A DNA stretch of 64,000 nucleotides, taken from NCBI RefSeq assembly GCF_009601685.2, contig NZ_CP045701.2, positions 5,456,001-5,520,000 of the forward strand. Reading direction: 5' to 3'. Below, one piece after another: positions 16,117 to 26,549 of this stretch (its first letter is position 1; every line of letters begins with the position of its first letter). Source of the DNA: Pseudomonas brassicacearum. Its GTDB lineage: Bacteria; Pseudomonadota; Gammaproteobacteria; Pseudomonadales; Pseudomonadaceae. The position numbers were made by a program, and so were the translations under genes. The notes under the pieces are model-generated. The model was not told where the DNA came from, made no database searches, and saw only the letters and a program-made list of their open reading frames with translations.

Positions 16117-17421
16117 TCAACGTGCCGGCAGGATCTTGCCCCGGCACTCGCCGAAACCGATGGAGGCGAAACCCTCGCGGCGGCAACGGGCGCGCAAGAT
16201 GATTTCGTCACCGTCCTCGAGGAATCGGCGCACTTCGCCAGACGCCAGTTCGATCGGTTTTTTACCGCCTTCGGTGATTTCCAGCAGGCTGCCGAATTGA
16301 TGGTTTTCAGGCCCCGACAAGGTGCCCGAGCCAAACAGGTCGCCGGCCTGCAACTGGCAACCGTTGACACTGTGATGCGCGACCATTTGCGCCACGGTCC
16401 AGTACATGTACTGGGTGTTGCTCAGGGTCAGGCGCTGGGCCGGCAGATTTTGCTCGACCATGGCCTCGGTCAGCAACAGCACCTCCAGTTCGATATCGAA
16501 GGCACCGCCGGCCTGGTCACGCTTGTCCAGCAGGTACGGCAGCGGTTGCGGATCGCCTTCCGGGCGCGCCGGTTGCGGGCGACGGAACGGTTCCAGGGCT
16601 TCAGCCGTTACCACCCACGGCGAAATACTGGTCAGGAAACTCTTCGACAGAAATGGCCCCAAAGGCTGGTATTCCCACGCCTGGATATCCCGGGCCGACC
16701 AGTCGTTGAGCAGGCAGAACCCGCCGATGTGCTCGGCGGCATCGCCGATAGGGATCGGTTCACCCAGGGCATTACCCTTGCCGATCCAGATGCCCAGCTC
16801 CAGCTCATAGTCCAGACGCGCACACGGGCCGAAGGTCGGCTCGGCCTGGCCGGCCGGCAGGGTCTGGCCCTTGGGACGGCGCACGTCGGTACCGGACGGG
16901 CGAATGGTCGAGGCGCGACCGTGGTAGCCGATGGGGACGTATTTGTAGTTGGGCAGCAATGGATTGTCGGGGCGAAACAACTTGCCGACATTCTGCGCGT
17001 GCTCGATACCAACGTAGAAGTCGGTGTAGTCGTTGATCCTGGCCGGCAGGTGCATTTGGCAGTCGGCAGCGAGCAGCAGCAGTTTCGCGCCCTGGGCTTC
17101 GACCTTGCCACGCAGGGGGCTGTCCTCGCGCAGCAGTTCCAGCAGTCGTTCACGCAGGGCAGCCCGGGCGCCGCGGCCCAGGTCGAAAAACCCATTCAAC
17201 TGGCCGTCGGCCATGGCTTCGACGGCTCGACGTGCCGCGCCGTCAAACAAACCTGCATGCAGCGCCGCCTGCAGGTCGAAAATCCGCTCGCCAATCGCCA
17301 CGCCGCTGCGCAGGGCACCGCCATCGACACTGAAGATACCCAATGGCAGGTTCTGCAACGGGAAGTCGGCGTGGCCGTTGGCGCTGGCGACCCAGCTACG
17401 GGCAGGGGAAAGTTGAGTCAT
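16117..17421 (-). CDS. fahA: Fumarylacetoacetase
   Basis: A 434-residue FAH enzyme hydrolysing fumarylacetoacetate to fumarate and acetoacetate. Diagnostic segments are IGYHGRASTIRPSGTDVRRP, DYELELGIWIGKGN (the metal-ligand acidic cluster) and GDEIILRARC at the C-terminus. GGAG precedes the ATG. It starts three bases after hmgA and forms one transcript with it and maiA. Confidence 0.95.
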   Translation of the reverse strand: MTQLSPARSWVASANGHADFPLQNLPLGIFSVDGGALRSGVAIGERIFDLQAALHAGLFDGAARRAVEAMADGQLNGFFDLGRGARAALRERLLELLREDSPLRGKVEAQGAKLLLLAADCQMHLPARINDYTDFYVGIEHAQNVGKLFRPDNPLLPNYKYVPIGYHGRASTIRPSGTDVRRPKGQTLPAGQAEPTFGPCARLDYELELGIWIGKGNALGEPIPIGDAAEHIGGFCLLNDWSARDIQAWEYQPLGPFLSKSFLTSISPWVVTAEALEPFRRPQPARPEGDPQPLPYLLDKRDQAGGAFDIELEVLLLTEAMVEQNLPAQRLTLSNTQYMYWTVAQMVAHHSVNGCQLQAGDLFGSGTLSGPENHQFGSLLEITEGGKKPIELASGEVRRFLEDGDEIILRARCRREGFASIGFGECRGKILPAR

Positions 17422-17424
17422 GGG

Positions 17425-18729
17425 TTATCTCCGGGTCGGGTCGAACGTGACAGGCAGCGAGGCCCAACATGCATCGTAGTCGGTTTGCAGTTGCGGACAG
17501 TCCAGGGCGAAACGGCTTGGACGCAGCACCTGGCTGGTCTCGAACATGAACGCCATGGTGTTGTCGATTTTTGCCGGCTGAAGATCGGCGTTGATCGCCT
17601 TGGTACAGGTCTCGCCGTCCGGGCCATGGGCGCTCATGCAACTGTGCAAGGACGCGCCGCCCGGCAGGAAACCTTCGGCCTTGGCATCGTAGGCGCCCTG
17701 GATCAGGCCCATGAATTCGTTCATCAGGTTGCGGTGGAACCACGGTGGACGGAAGGTGTTCTCTGCCACCATCCAGCGTGGCGGGAAAATCACGAAATCG
17801 AGGTTGGCCAGGCCGTGAACGCTGGTGGGCGAGGTCAACACGGTGAAAATCGATGGGTCCGGGTGATCGAAGCTGACCGTGCCCATGGTGTTGAAGCGGC
17901 GCAGATCATATTTATACGGCACGTTGTTGCCGTGCCAGGCCACCACATCGAGGGGCGAATGATCCAGCTCGCACCCCCACAACTCACCGAGGAATTTCTG
18001 CACCAGGGTGGTCGGTTGCGCGAGGTTCTCGTAATGGGCGACCGGCGTCAGGAAGTCACGCGGGTTCGCCAGGCCATTGCTGCCGATGGGGCCGAGGTCC
18101 GGCAGGCGCAGCGGCGCGCCATGGTTTTCGGCGAGGTAACCACGGGCCTGCGGGTCGAGCAGTTCAATGCGAAATTTCAGGCCCCGGGGCAGCACGACGA
18201 TTTCCAGCGGTGCCAGTTCCAGCACGCCCAACTCCGTGGCGATCCGCAGCCGTCCCAGTTGCGGCACGATCAGCCATTCACCGTCGGCATTGAAAAACAC
18301 TCGCTTCATGGAACGGTTGGCCCGGTACTGATAAAGGCTGATGCCGGCCGGTTTGTCCGCACCGGCATTGGCCGCCATGCACACCAGCCCGTCGATGAAG
18401 TCGGTGGACTCGGCAGGAATCTCCAGCGGGTTCCAACGCAGGCGATTAGGCGTGACGTCGCCCAATGGGCCGCCCGCCAATTGCCGTTCGAGCTTGGTGA
18501 AGGCCGGGTGATTGGCCGACGGCCGGATGCGATACATCCAGGTACGCCGCGCTTCGCTGCGGGCCATGGTGAACGCCGTGCCGGAGAACAACTCGGCATA
18601 GAGACCGTACGGGGCTTTCTGCGGCGAGTTCTGGCCGACGGGCAAGGCGCCGGGCAAGGCTTCGCTGGCAAATTCGTTGCCGAAGCCTGATTGGTAAGCC
18701 AGGTCCGACGCTGGGGAATCGAGGTTCAT
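17425..18729 (-). CDS. hmgA: Homogentisate 1,2-dioxygenase
   Basis: A 434-residue non-haem iron dioxygenase opening the homogentisate ring. The family's metal-binding His/Glu region is visible in [20 protein letters not shown] and [10 protein letters not shown], and the N-terminus [21 protein letters not shown] is diagnostic. GGAGG lies just before the ATG. It is the first gene of the hmgA-fahA-maiA operon and is divergent from hmgR across a 152-base spacer with a palindromic operator. Confidence 0.96.
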   Translation of the reverse strand: MNLDSPASDLAYQSGFGNEFASEALPGALPVGQNSPQKAPYGLYAELFSGTAFTMARSEARRTWMYRIRPSANHPAFTKLERQLAGGPLGDVTPNRLRWNPLEIPAESTDFIDGLVCMAANAGADKPAGISLYQYRANRSMKRVFFNADGEWLIVPQLGRLRIATELGVLELAPLEIVVLPRGLKFRIELLDPQARGYLAENHGAPLRLPDLGPIGSNGLANPRDFLTPVAHYENLAQPTTLVQKFLGELWGCELDHSPLDVVAWHGNNVPYKYDLRRFNTMGTVSFDHPDPSIFTVLTSPTSVHGLANLDFVIFPPRWMVAENTFRPPWFHRNLMNEFMGLIQGAYDAKAEGFLPGGASLHSCMSAHGPDGETCTKAINADLQPAKIDNTMAFMFETSQVLRPSRFALDCPQLQTDYDACWASLPVTFDPTRR

Positions 18730-18794
18730 GGAGCCTCCAGGGAATGCGGCCCGTCACTCAACGGAGTGGTTGAGGCGCACCGGGTTATTTTTAT

Positions 18795-18820
18795 CGTAAT
18801 TCGATTACGCATAACGTAAT
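18795..18820. promoter_or_regulatory. Probable HmgR operator
   Basis: CGTAATTCGATTACG (18795-18809) is a perfect 15-bp palindrome, followed by a third half-site ACGTAAT at 18814-18820. It is midway between hmgA and hmgR. P. putida HmgR is known to bind a palindrome in the corresponding spacer, so this is the obvious candidate. Confidence 0.75.
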
Positions 18821-18881
18821 TTGCTCGACAGCGACCGTCAAGCTATAAAGACGCCCATTCGCCTCTGGACCCAGCGCCTCC

Positions 18882-19703
18882 ATGGAAATCCCGCTCAGCA
18901 ACGGTAAACAGAAAGTCCGCTCGGCCGAAGTCGGCACCGACATCCTCAAGGCCCTGGCTGAACTATCGCCCTCCACGTCGCTGTCGCGGCTGGCCGAACA
19001 CGTGCAAATGCCGGCGAGCAAGGTTCATCGGTATCTGCAGGCCTTGATCGCCAGCGGGTTTGCCGAGCAGAACGCCGCCACCAACCACTACGGCCTGGGC
19101 CGCGAGGCCCTGCGCGTAGGCCTGGCAGCGCTCAACGGCATGGACGTGCTGCAAGTGGCCGCCCTGCCCCTGGCCGAATTGCGCGACGACTTGAACGAAA
19201 CCTGCTTCCTGGCGGTGTGGGGCAACCATGGCGCGACCGTGGTGCGTATCGAACCCGCCGTACGGGCCGTGACCGTGGTGACGCAACTGGGTTCGGTATT
19301 GCCGCTGCTCAGTTCGTCCACGGGGCTGGTGTTCAGCGCTTATCTGCCGGAGCGCGAGACCATCGGCCTGCGCGAGCAGGAAGTGCAAGGCACCGAGCAT
19401 CACGCCCTCGCCGACGACCGCGCTTATGCCGCGTTGTGCGAGCAGATTCGCAGTCGCGGCCTGCACCATGTGCATGGCTTGCTGATGCCAGGCGTGGATG
19501 CCTTGTCCGCCCCGGTATTCAATGCCGTCGGCGAGGTGAAAGCGGTGATGACGATCGTTGGACCGACCTCGCTGTTCCACGCCGACGAAAATGGCCCGGC
19601 GGCGCAACGCCTGTTGGCGGCGACCCGGGCCGTGAGTTGGCGGATGGGGTATGAAGCGAGTCCAGGATCAGCCCAGGAAATCCGGGACAATCTTGATCAG
19701 TAA
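18882..19703 (+). CDS. hmgR: IclR-family regulator of homogentisate catabolism
   Basis: A 273-residue IclR regulator with an N-terminal winged helix (about 20-85; SLSRLAEHVQMPASKVHRYLQALI) and a C-terminal effector domain. Its divergent position beside hmgA matches P. putida HmgR, a repressor released by homogentisate. No strong ribosome site precedes the ATG, so the start is by homology. Its last 36 bases overlap the 3' end of the opposite-strand gene. Confidence 0.9.
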   Translation: MEIPLSNGKQKVRSAEVGTDILKALAELSPSTSLSRLAEHVQMPASKVHRYLQALIASGFAEQNAATNHYGLGREALRVGLAALNGMDVLQVAALPLAELRDDLNETCFLAVWGNHGATVVRIEPAVRAVTVVTQLGSVLPLLSSSTGLVFSAYLPERETIGLREQEVQGTEHHALADDRAYAALCEQIRSRGLHHVHGLLMPGVDALSAPVFNAVGEVKAVMTIVGPTSLFHADENGPAAQRLLAATRAVSWRMGYEASPGSAQEIRDNLDQ

Positions 19704-20369
19704 ATCGTTGAGGTGAGCGGGGGCCAGCCGCGGATGGAGATGACGTTCTTCGCCGCTGAAGGCAACCATATAAATAGCCTGGTGATCACCTTGGCAATGA
19801 TAGGGAATATCGTTATTGCTGAAATGGTCCAGTAGATAGTCGACCAACCGCTGAGAAGACGACACCACTCGCTCACCCGTGTCATGGTGTATAAAGCCAG
19901 TGATATAGACTTTATCCAGATCGACTTCGGGCAAGTGCACTTTCAATGCGCCATGAACGTCCTCGGCGGACAATGGCATGATGGATCGCCAGGATAAATC
20001 CATCGACGGTTTTTCAGTCAGGCTGGTGACAATGTCCGCTACGATTTTTTCAAACGCTATCAAACTCAATCCCTTGATACGGTCTTGCGCGGCAAAGGAA
20101 TAACGCTTGCTGAAAATGTTACTGGCGCCTTGCGTATAGTGGGGCATCTGTTGTTTTTCAACCCAGGCCATCGCCTCATCGAACAGGGTTTCGGACGATT
20201 CCACTTCAGGATTCGCAAAGGCCGCCAATGTATTCAGGTAAGTGCTGAGCGGGTTGACGCCCGACGCCTCCAGATAACGCCCCAACAACACCTGCACGGC
20301 AAAATCCACGCGAGTACGCTTCAGTGCGAGCAGTTTTTCAGAGTAAGAAGAAAATAACTGAGTGTTCAT
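19668..20369 (-). CDS. Unidentified 233-residue protein, possibly a dermonecrotic-toxin-like domain
   Basis: Has a clear ribosome site (AAGGATG) before the ATG at 20369 and a lower GC content than its neighbours. No signal peptide or membrane segment. I do not recognise a full domain. The stretch around residues 145-200 (VHLPEVDLDKVYITGFI, SSSQRLVDYLLDHF) recalls, from memory, the N-terminal part of Pseudomonas DUF6543 toxin-like proteins, which are much longer. It could be an isolated or truncated relative. It overlaps hmgR tail-to-tail by 36 bases. Confidence 0.6.
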   Translation of the reverse strand: MNTQLFSSYSEKLLALKRTRVDFAVQVLLGRYLEASGVNPLSTYLNTLAAFANPEVESSETLFDEAMAWVEKQQMPHYTQGASNIFSKRYSFAAQDRIKGLSLIAFEKIVADIVTSLTEKPSMDLSWRSIMPLSAEDVHGALKVHLPEVDLDKVYITGFIHHDTGERVVSSSQRLVDYLLDHFSNNDIPYHCQGDHQAIYMVAFSGEERHLHPRLAPAHLNDLLIKIVPDFLG

Positions 20370-20497
20370 AAACATCCTTGTCATGTCATGGTCGAACTTC
20401 CTGTTCGATCCGTCGACTCAGTTATACATCAGCCAAGCCCATTACTGTAAAAAGACAAATGTAAGAACGCGTAAAGACGGCCACCCTTTTTTTCAAA

Positions 20498-23050
20498 CTA
20501 ACTCATCACCCCCATGACTTTCGCTTTCGCGACCGCTTGTGTACGCCGTTGTACCCCCAACTTGCTATGTATTCGACGCGCATGGGTTTTTACTGTGTGC
20601 AACGATATGAACAGCTGTTCGGCAATCTGTTGGTTTGAATGACCTTGTGCAATCAACTCCAGCACTTCAAGTTCCCGGTGACTGAGCAAGGTATCTTCGG
20701 CGCCAGGGGCCCGCGGTTCGATGGGCTCAGCTGACTGCGTCCAGTGCAACAGCTCAGGTTGGCGCAAACGCAACTCACGCAAGGCTTGCTGAGCCCGATA
20801 ACAGGCAACTCGTTTGAGGCCCTCTTGCAGGAGCGCGTGAACCTGGCAACGATCGCTGGACAACCAGACCACTTCAACCAGCGCCAGTTGCAATTCGGTT
20901 TCCAGCCCATGCATTTCCAATTGCTGCGCCTGGGCGATCATGGCCTCCAGGCGGGCCTGCGGGTCCCGCTCCCGATGCAGGTAGACCTCGGCCAGCACCA
21001 GCAGATATTCCAGGCGCGGAATCAACTCCAGTGTCGCAGGCGGCGCGTGCTTGGCCTGCGGCCCGCGAAAATGCCGCAACACCCGGGTCAAGGCTTCATG
21101 GGCCAGTTCCGGACGTCCTTGCTGCAACCAGAATTGACAGCTGGTTTGCAGTAACACGCCGCGGTACACCGTGTCGGGGATGTGCCGCTGCTGCATGATC
21201 CGCTCGGCATCGCGCAGCTGCATGAACGCTTCAGCGTAATCACCTTGGTTGGCGGCCAGGGTCGCTTTACCGAGAAAGCCATAAAGCACTTGTTTGTCCT
21301 GGCTAAGCAGACCGGTTTCCAGGCCGGTTTGAAACTGCTCGGCGGCCAACTCGTCAAACCCCATGCGCATTGCCAGACGCCCGCGCCGCAGGGCGATACG
21401 TCCCGACAACGCCGAAAAATCCTGGCCAGGCTTATCAAGCAATGCCAGGACTGCGCTCAGCAGATGATCGGCCCGATGGGGAGCCCCACGCTGTTCCAGC
21501 ACTTGGGCGTGATCCAGTTCCAGCAGCCCTTCAAACACCAGCGAGCCATGGGCCCGCGCCAGGCATAACGCCTGCCGGTTGATCCACTGGGCAGAAGCCA
21601 GTTCCCCCTTGAGCAGCGCTTGCTGCGTCAGCCCTGACAGGCACAGCAGCCGTAAGGCCCAGGCTTCTGGTTCCAGGCTGGCCTGGGCCTGGAGGAAATG
21701 CTCGCGTGCCGGTTCGCCATCGCCCGAGAGATGCAGCAGCCACCCCCGCAAGACCTGCCAGCGCGCCAGCACCTGTCGCTGCTGGCAGGCCTGGGGTTGC
21801 GGCACGAACCTGGCCAATTGCTCGATGCACGCCGAAGCCTGATCGAAGCGCCCGGCGAACAGCAGGGCCGCAGTCACCAACCCGACTGACTGTGGCGTGC
21901 CGAGCATCAACGCTTCACCTTGCTGGTCATGCAGGTTCAGCAACAGCACCACGTTGTTGCGCTGCAATACGTGCTCGAAGTTCAGGTGCTGTAAAAAGCT
22001 GACGGCGTTCTCAAACTCTTCGGCCAACATGGCTTGCTCGAATGCCATCTGCCAGTCCTGCTCGGCGGCGAACCACTGGCAGGCCCGCCGATGCCAGGAG
22101 CGCCCCTGCGGCCAAGGCTCCTCACGTACCAGCCGGGCCAGGGCCGGGAAGATCTGCAACCAGTCCGACGTCTGCTCCCATGGCTCGATGAAACATCCCA
22201 GCTCCAGCAACAAAGGCAGGCATTGCGCGCCTACGGTGTCGCCGAACAGATGCTCGCACAGCCGGGCATTGAAGCGTGGCAGATGCGCCAGCACGCGCCA
22301 GGCCTGCGCCAGATCCTGGGTCAGCGTGCTGAACAGCTCGTACTCCAGGTAGTCGACCAAGGTCCCCGGCCGTCCCGGCGTTGCATGACTGCGCGCCCAT
22401 TCGCAGCGCTCCAGCAGCGTGATGCGCACCCCGGCACACCAGCCGCCACTGCGCTGAATCACCTCGCGGGCAGTGCGGGCAGCCTGGGGGCCGGGCAGAT
22501 GACGCAGCAATGGCAGGATATCGTCAGGGGTGAAGAACAACGCCTGCGCATCGAACTCGTGCAACTCGTCGTCGAGCAACAGCCGCGGCCAGTTGCAGTG
22601 GGGACGGCGGCGGCCATTGAGCCACAGGTGCAACGCAGGACTGCTGCTGTTCAACAGACGATCGAGCAACTGGTCCAGCTCGGGATTCGGCACCCGGCAG
22701 TAATCATCCAGAAACAACCAGGTGGGTGCCTGCAAACGCGCCAGGTGGGCCAACAGTCCCGCTTCATCCAGCATCGGCAGCCCGAGGGCCTGGGCCAGGC
22801 GCTCGCACATTTGCACCGCGTTCAACGCCGCGCCGCCCAGTGGCAACCAATGCAGCCGACACCCGTCAGGCGCCTGCAGGAAACACTCGGCGAACAGCGC
22901 ACTCTTGCCACTGCCCGCTGGCGCGCAGAGCAGTTTTACCCGCGCTTCGGAAGTCAGCAGCGGCTCGCTCAGGGACCGCCGCGGCACGTGCGTCGAGGAC
23001 AGGCGGGGCAGCAATCCTGGACGGTCCGGACACGGGGTCATGGCGGTCAT
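20498..23050 (-). CDS. MalT-type large LuxR-family regulator (LAL)
   Basis: An 850-residue signal-transduction ATPase. The P-loop APAGSGKS is at about residues 43-50, a Walker B-like stretch WLFLDDYCR near 115, a long helical TPR-like middle and a C-terminal LuxR helix-turn-helix ([40 protein letters not shown]). Such proteins bind an inducer through the central repeats and activate nearby genes. It lies downstream of the DUF1302/DUF1329 pair and likely controls it. A terminator separates it from that pair, so it has its own promoter. Inducer unknown. Confidence 0.88.
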   Translation of the reverse strand: MTAMTPCPDRPGLLPRLSSTHVPRRSLSEPLLTSEARVKLLCAPAGSGKSALFAECFLQAPDGCRLHWLPLGGAALNAVQMCERLAQALGLPMLDEAGLLAHLARLQAPTWLFLDDYCRVPNPELDQLLDRLLNSSSPALHLWLNGRRRPHCNWPRLLLDDELHEFDAQALFFTPDDILPLLRHLPGPQAARTAREVIQRSGGWCAGVRITLLERCEWARSHATPGRPGTLVDYLEYELFSTLTQDLAQAWRVLAHLPRFNARLCEHLFGDTVGAQCLPLLLELGCFIEPWEQTSDWLQIFPALARLVREEPWPQGRSWHRRACQWFAAEQDWQMAFEQAMLAEEFENAVSFLQHLNFEHVLQRNNVVLLLNLHDQQGEALMLGTPQSVGLVTAALLFAGRFDQASACIEQLARFVPQPQACQQRQVLARWQVLRGWLLHLSGDGEPAREHFLQAQASLEPEAWALRLLCLSGLTQQALLKGELASAQWINRQALCLARAHGSLVFEGLLELDHAQVLEQRGAPHRADHLLSAVLALLDKPGQDFSALSGRIALRRGRLAMRMGFDELAAEQFQTGLETGLLSQDKQVLYGFLGKATLAANQGDYAEAFMQLRDAERIMQQRHIPDTVYRGVLLQTSCQFWLQQGRPELAHEALTRVLRHFRGPQAKHAPPATLELIPRLEYLLVLAEVYLHRERDPQARLEAMIAQAQQLEMHGLETELQLALVEVVWLSSDRCQVHALLQEGLKRVACYRAQQALRELRLRQPELLHWTQSAEPIEPRAPGAEDTLLSHRELEVLELIAQGHSNQQIAEQLFISLHTVKTHARRIHSKLGVQRRTQAVAKAKVMGVMS

Positions 23051-23140
23051 GTGTGAAGATCCTGTTTATTGTTATTTCACCACCCTAGTCCTGTGTCGCC
23101 GAGCTTTGGAGAAGTATTCAGCGCGCTGATTGGCGCCCAT

Positions 23141-23174
23141 AAAAAAACGACCGGCAGGAGCGCTGCCGGTCGTT
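23141..23174 (-). terminator. Intrinsic terminator of the DUF1302-DUF1329 operon
   Basis: Stem AACGACCGGCAG / CTGCCGGTCGTT (12 bp) with loop GAGCG. In the - direction it is followed by seven T (A run 23141-23147 on +). Confidence 0.85.
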
Positions 23175-23207
23175 AACAAATCTCAAGCCAGAGCTTGCTT
23201 GCGCTGG

Positions 23208-23328
23208 CCGTAGGAGCTGCCGAAGGCTGCGAGCTTTTGATCTTTCGCTTTAGATGCAAGTGTCTTTGGAAAGATCGCAGCCTCGTTGCACTCGACAGCT
23301 CCTACACAGTTCCTACACAGCTCCTACA
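23208..23328. repeat. B-family repeat
   Basis: CGTAGGAGCTGCCGAAGGC, one GATCTTTCG unit, CTTTAGATGCAAGTGTCTTTGG, then GAAAGATCGCAGCCTCG and CAGCTCCTACA, with two more worn CAGCTCCTAC-type copies. Lies between the DUF1329 stop and the terminator. Confidence 0.85.
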
Positions 23329-23365
23329 TCCCAGCAGGGCCAAGTTCCATCGCTGCGGGTCCTCT

Positions 23366-24733
23366 CTATCGAACCCCGGTCGAACGCAGCGCTGCCGGTG
23401 TGTAGTCGGCGGCCCTGGCTTCGAAGTCGTACTCGTAGCTGTGTCTCTCTTCGTTCTTCATGCCCAGCGCGATGTAGCGGCCGGCGATGATGTCGTAGAG
23501 CGCCTCGAGGGTGTAGCCCGGGTTCTGATGGTCGTAGTAGAACTGGGCATGCCCCTCGGCCACCCGCCACAGTTGGCCGCGACCGTCGTAGTGATCCACC
23601 AGCGCCGCCTGCCAGCTGTCCTCGTCGAAGTACATGTGGCGCTTGGCATAGATGTGCCGCTCGCTCGGCTTGACCGTGCCGACCACTTCCCAGACCCGGT
23701 GCAACTCATAACGAGTCAGGTCCTGGTTGATGTGGCCGGCCTTGATCACATCGTCGTACTTGAGGCTTGGCGAATCGAGCTTGTAGCTGTTGTAAGGAAT
23801 ATACATTTCCTTCTTGCCGATCAACTTCCAGTCGTAGCGGTCCGGCGCACCGGAAAACAGGTCGAAGTTGTCGGAGGTGCGCAACCCATCGGCGGCGGTG
23901 CCCGGGCCGTCGTAGGCCACTTGCGGAGCACGACGCACGCGACGCTGGCCGGCGTTGTAGATCCAGGCCAGGCGCGGCTCCTTCACCTGATCGAGGGTTT
24001 CATGCACCAACAGCACGTTGCCGGCCAGGCGCGCCGGGGCGGTGACCGACTGCTTGAAATAAGTCAGCACGTTGCTGGCCTTTTCCGGGTCGGCATCCTT
24101 GATCAGGAACGGCACGGCGATTTCTTCTTCGAAACGGATCGGCGTGAAGCTGCCATTGGTCTGCGGTGTGGCCTGGGTGATGACACGTCGCAGATTGCCA
24201 CCGTGATAGCGAGTGATGTGGTTCCACAACACTTCAACGCCGCTCTTGGGAATCGGGAAGGCGTAGTAGCGGTTGCCGGTGAAATTGGCCAGGCCATTGC
24301 CGTCGTTGATGGCGTTCACGTTGAGGGCGCTACGCTTGGCCGCCTCGTAGATCTCCGGCGGCAGGCCCACGCTGCGATGCGTCGGGTAGACCGGGATCTT
24401 GTAGGTCTCTGGGTAGCGCTTGAACATCGCGACCTGGCCTTCGGACAGCTTGTCCTTGTACTGGTCCACGGTCGCGGCGGTGATGGTGAACAGCGGCTTT
24501 TCATTGGCGAACGGGTCGGCCAAAAAGCCCTTGCTGTCCACGGCACCGGCGTTTTTCGGGATGCCGCCGGTCCAGGCCGGAATCGAGCCATCGGCATTGC
24601 CGGCTTTTTCCGCGCCCAACGGCGTAAGGCTGGTACCCAGTTTGTTCGCTTCCTCCGGCGAGACCGCCGCCATCACGTTCGCGGCCAGCAGGCTCAGGGC
24701 CAGGGCACCGCATTGCAGGATCATCTTGCGCAT
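23366..24733 (-). CDS. DUF1329 family exported protein
   Basis: A 455-residue protein with a signal peptide (MRKMILQCGALALSLLAANV, cleavage near residue 23) and the family-typical opening EANKLGTSLTPLGAEKAGN and SIPAWTGG. DUF1329 proteins are periplasmic/outer-membrane proteins with a LolB-like fold. They are nearly always paired with a DUF1302 protein and often with an RND exporter or lipid/ester metabolism genes. Function unproven. It starts about 22 bases after the DUF1302 gene, as the second cistron. Confidence 0.9.
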   Translation of the reverse strand: MRKMILQCGALALSLLAANVMAAVSPEEANKLGTSLTPLGAEKAGNADGSIPAWTGGIPKNAGAVDSKGFLADPFANEKPLFTITAATVDQYKDKLSEGQVAMFKRYPETYKIPVYPTHRSVGLPPEIYEAAKRSALNVNAINDGNGLANFTGNRYYAFPIPKSGVEVLWNHITRYHGGNLRRVITQATPQTNGSFTPIRFEEEIAVPFLIKDADPEKASNVLTYFKQSVTAPARLAGNVLLVHETLDQVKEPRLAWIYNAGQRRVRRAPQVAYDGPGTAADGLRTSDNFDLFSGAPDRYDWKLIGKKEMYIPYNSYKLDSPSLKYDDVIKAGHINQDLTRYELHRVWEVVGTVKPSERHIYAKRHMYFDEDSWQAALVDHYDGRGQLWRVAEGHAQFYYDHQNPGYTLEALYDIIAGRYIALGMKNEERHSYEYDFEARAADYTPAALRSTGVR

Positions 24734-24755
24734 TGGGTTTTCCTTGTCAGCCAGA

Positions 24756-26549
24756 TCAGAAGTTCACGCCGAAGCTCAACGCGAGGAAATCGCGGTCTTC
24801 GAGAACGTTGTAATCGCCGCCAAAAAAGTCGGTGTAGCTCAGGCTGGCGGTGTAGGTGTTGCGGTAGTCGGCATCGACACCGACGCTGATAGCCTTGGCA
24901 CCTTCGTTGAACAAACCGTTGGGACCATAGCCGGCCACGTCGTGGGACCAGGAGACGTTGGGCTTGAAGTTCACCCCGCCGATCACGTTGGCGTAGTCGA
25001 GAATCGCCCGGGCGCGATAACCCCAGGACGTCGAGGTAACGAAGCCATCGGTGTCGCCATTGAACCCGTACTGGCCATAGACAGAATCGCGGCCGTAACG
25101 CAGCTTGTCCTTGGACTCCAGCCCGCCGACGTGCACCACCGCCGCCTCGCCCACCAGCGTCAGGCGTTCGGCGCCCAGTACCTGATCGACAAAATGCGTC
25201 AGGGTGCTCTGGACCTGGGTGATTTCCTTGCGCCGGTAACCGGTATTGTCCGCCCCGGCCGAGGTCGCGATGGGTGAAGCCGCGCCTCCGGCAATCGGGT
25301 TGAGCAGCGCCAGGGTCAGGTCGTTGGTGTTGAGCTGTACCGGTGCATTGGGGCGATAACTGATTTCCCCGGTCCATGCGGTGCCGGTGGGCAGCGTAGT
25401 GGCGAAACTGGCACCGTACAGGCGAATGTCTTCGGGGTATTCAAGGTAATACTGCCCGCGTCCCAGCATCACGCTTTGCGCCAGCCCCGCACCGCTACCG
25501 GGGGCCAGCCCATTGGCAATCGCAACCATTCCGGGCAACGCCGCCAGCGTCGAGAGCCCCGCCGTGGTGGTCCCGACGGTAGGCGTGCGGCTGTGGTAGT
25601 TCATGAAGTACAGGCCGTATTCGGTGTCATCGCCGAGCCAGCGCAGCGCGGTGCCCCACTGGCCGGAGTCACGGGCATCGCGGTCGCCACCGCGAGCAAT
25701 GACAACGCCTTCGTCATTCACCTGGATGCCTTGGCCAAAGGCCTGGGTCAGGGGTACGAATGGCGCAATCGCCGGGCTGCCTACGGTGTAGCCACTGGTG
25801 CAACCATCGGCCACCACATCGTTACCGAAGAACGTGCCGCAGTTATCCACCACCGTCTGGTCCCACTCCAACTGGTAGAAACCTTCGATGGTGAGCTTGT
25901 CGGTCAGGCCCTGGGACGCGAACAGCATGTTCACCGGGATCAGACCTTCCTTGATCTCCGCACCGGGGCGACGGAACGCGGACACGTCCACCGGGTTGAT
26001 GCTGTTGATGGAGTTGCCGATGAAAGTACTTTCCCCCCAACTGACCACCTGCTTGCCGGCGCGCACGGTGCCCGGCAAATCGGCGATGGAATAGTTGTGA
26101 TAGACGAAGGCATCGAGAATCTGCGCGCCTGACGACTTGGCGCCTTCCTTGCGATTGCTGTCGCTGATGTCCTTGAACGGACGGCTTTCGTCCTTGAGTT
26201 CGAAGTCATACCAGTACTTGCCCCGCACGAACACGCCGGTATCGCCGTACTTGAGTTCGAGGTCGTGCAGGCCTTTGAAGATTTTGGAAAAGGTCTCGCC
26301 CTTCTTGAAATTCAACCGCCCATCATCACCGGTGGAGGATTGCCCCCGACCGCCGTTGACCGTGCCGATCAAGTCCTTGTCGGCATCGCGCATGCCCCAG
26401 CTTGCGCCCACGGACAGCGACGAATCGAACTGACCCTCGATCTCGCCAATGTTGAATGAAACGGCCTGCGCCTGGGCACAGCAACCCAAGGCCACCGCAG
26501 CGGCCAGCGCCTGCGGCTTGAAGATGGCGCGCATTGTTATTGTTGTCAT
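24756..26549 (-). CDS. DUF1302 family outer-membrane protein
   Basis: A 597-residue protein with a signal peptide (about 1-29, ending AQAQAVSF) and a C-terminus ending in Phe (DFLALSFGVNF), as expected of an outer-membrane beta barrel. The sequence is full of alternating aromatic/polar strands (YFMNYHSRTPTVGT, QYYLEYPEDIRLYGAS). The start at 26549 is preferred (GGGGAAG upstream). First gene of the DUF1302-DUF1329 operon. Proposed for the family: transport of hydrophobic compounds; not shown for this gene. Confidence 0.88.
   Translation of the reverse strand: MTTITMRAIFKPQALAAAVALGCCAQAQAVSFNIGEIEGQFDSSLSVGASWGMRDADKDLIGTVNGGRGQSSTGDDGRLNFKKGETFSKIFKGLHDLELKYGDTGVFVRGKYWYDFELKDESRPFKDISDSNRKEGAKSSGAQILDAFVYHNYSIADLPGTVRAGKQVVSWGESTFIGNSINSINPVDVSAFRRPGAEIKEGLIPVNMLFASQGLTDKLTIEGFYQLEWDQTVVDNCGTFFGNDVVADGCTSGYTVGSPAIAPFVPLTQAFGQGIQVNDEGVVIARGGDRDARDSGQWGTALRWLGDDTEYGLYFMNYHSRTPTVGTTTAGLSTLAALPGMVAIANGLAPGSGAGLAQSVMLGRGQYYLEYPEDIRLYGASFATTLPTGTAWTGEISYRPNAPVQLNTNDLTLALLNPIAGGAASPIATSAGADNTGYRRKEITQVQSTLTHFVDQVLGAERLTLVGEAAVVHVGGLESKDKLRYGRDSVYGQYGFNGDTDGFVTSTSWGYRARAILDYANVIGGVNFKPNVSWSHDVAGYGPNGLFNEGAKAISVGVDADYRNTYTASLSYTDFFGGDYNVLEDRDFLALSFGVNF

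Noticed and set aside
16105..18690. An 861-residue open frame on the + strand
   Set aside because: It is antisense to hmgA and fahA, whose identity is certain; GC-rich genes often leave the opposite strand open.
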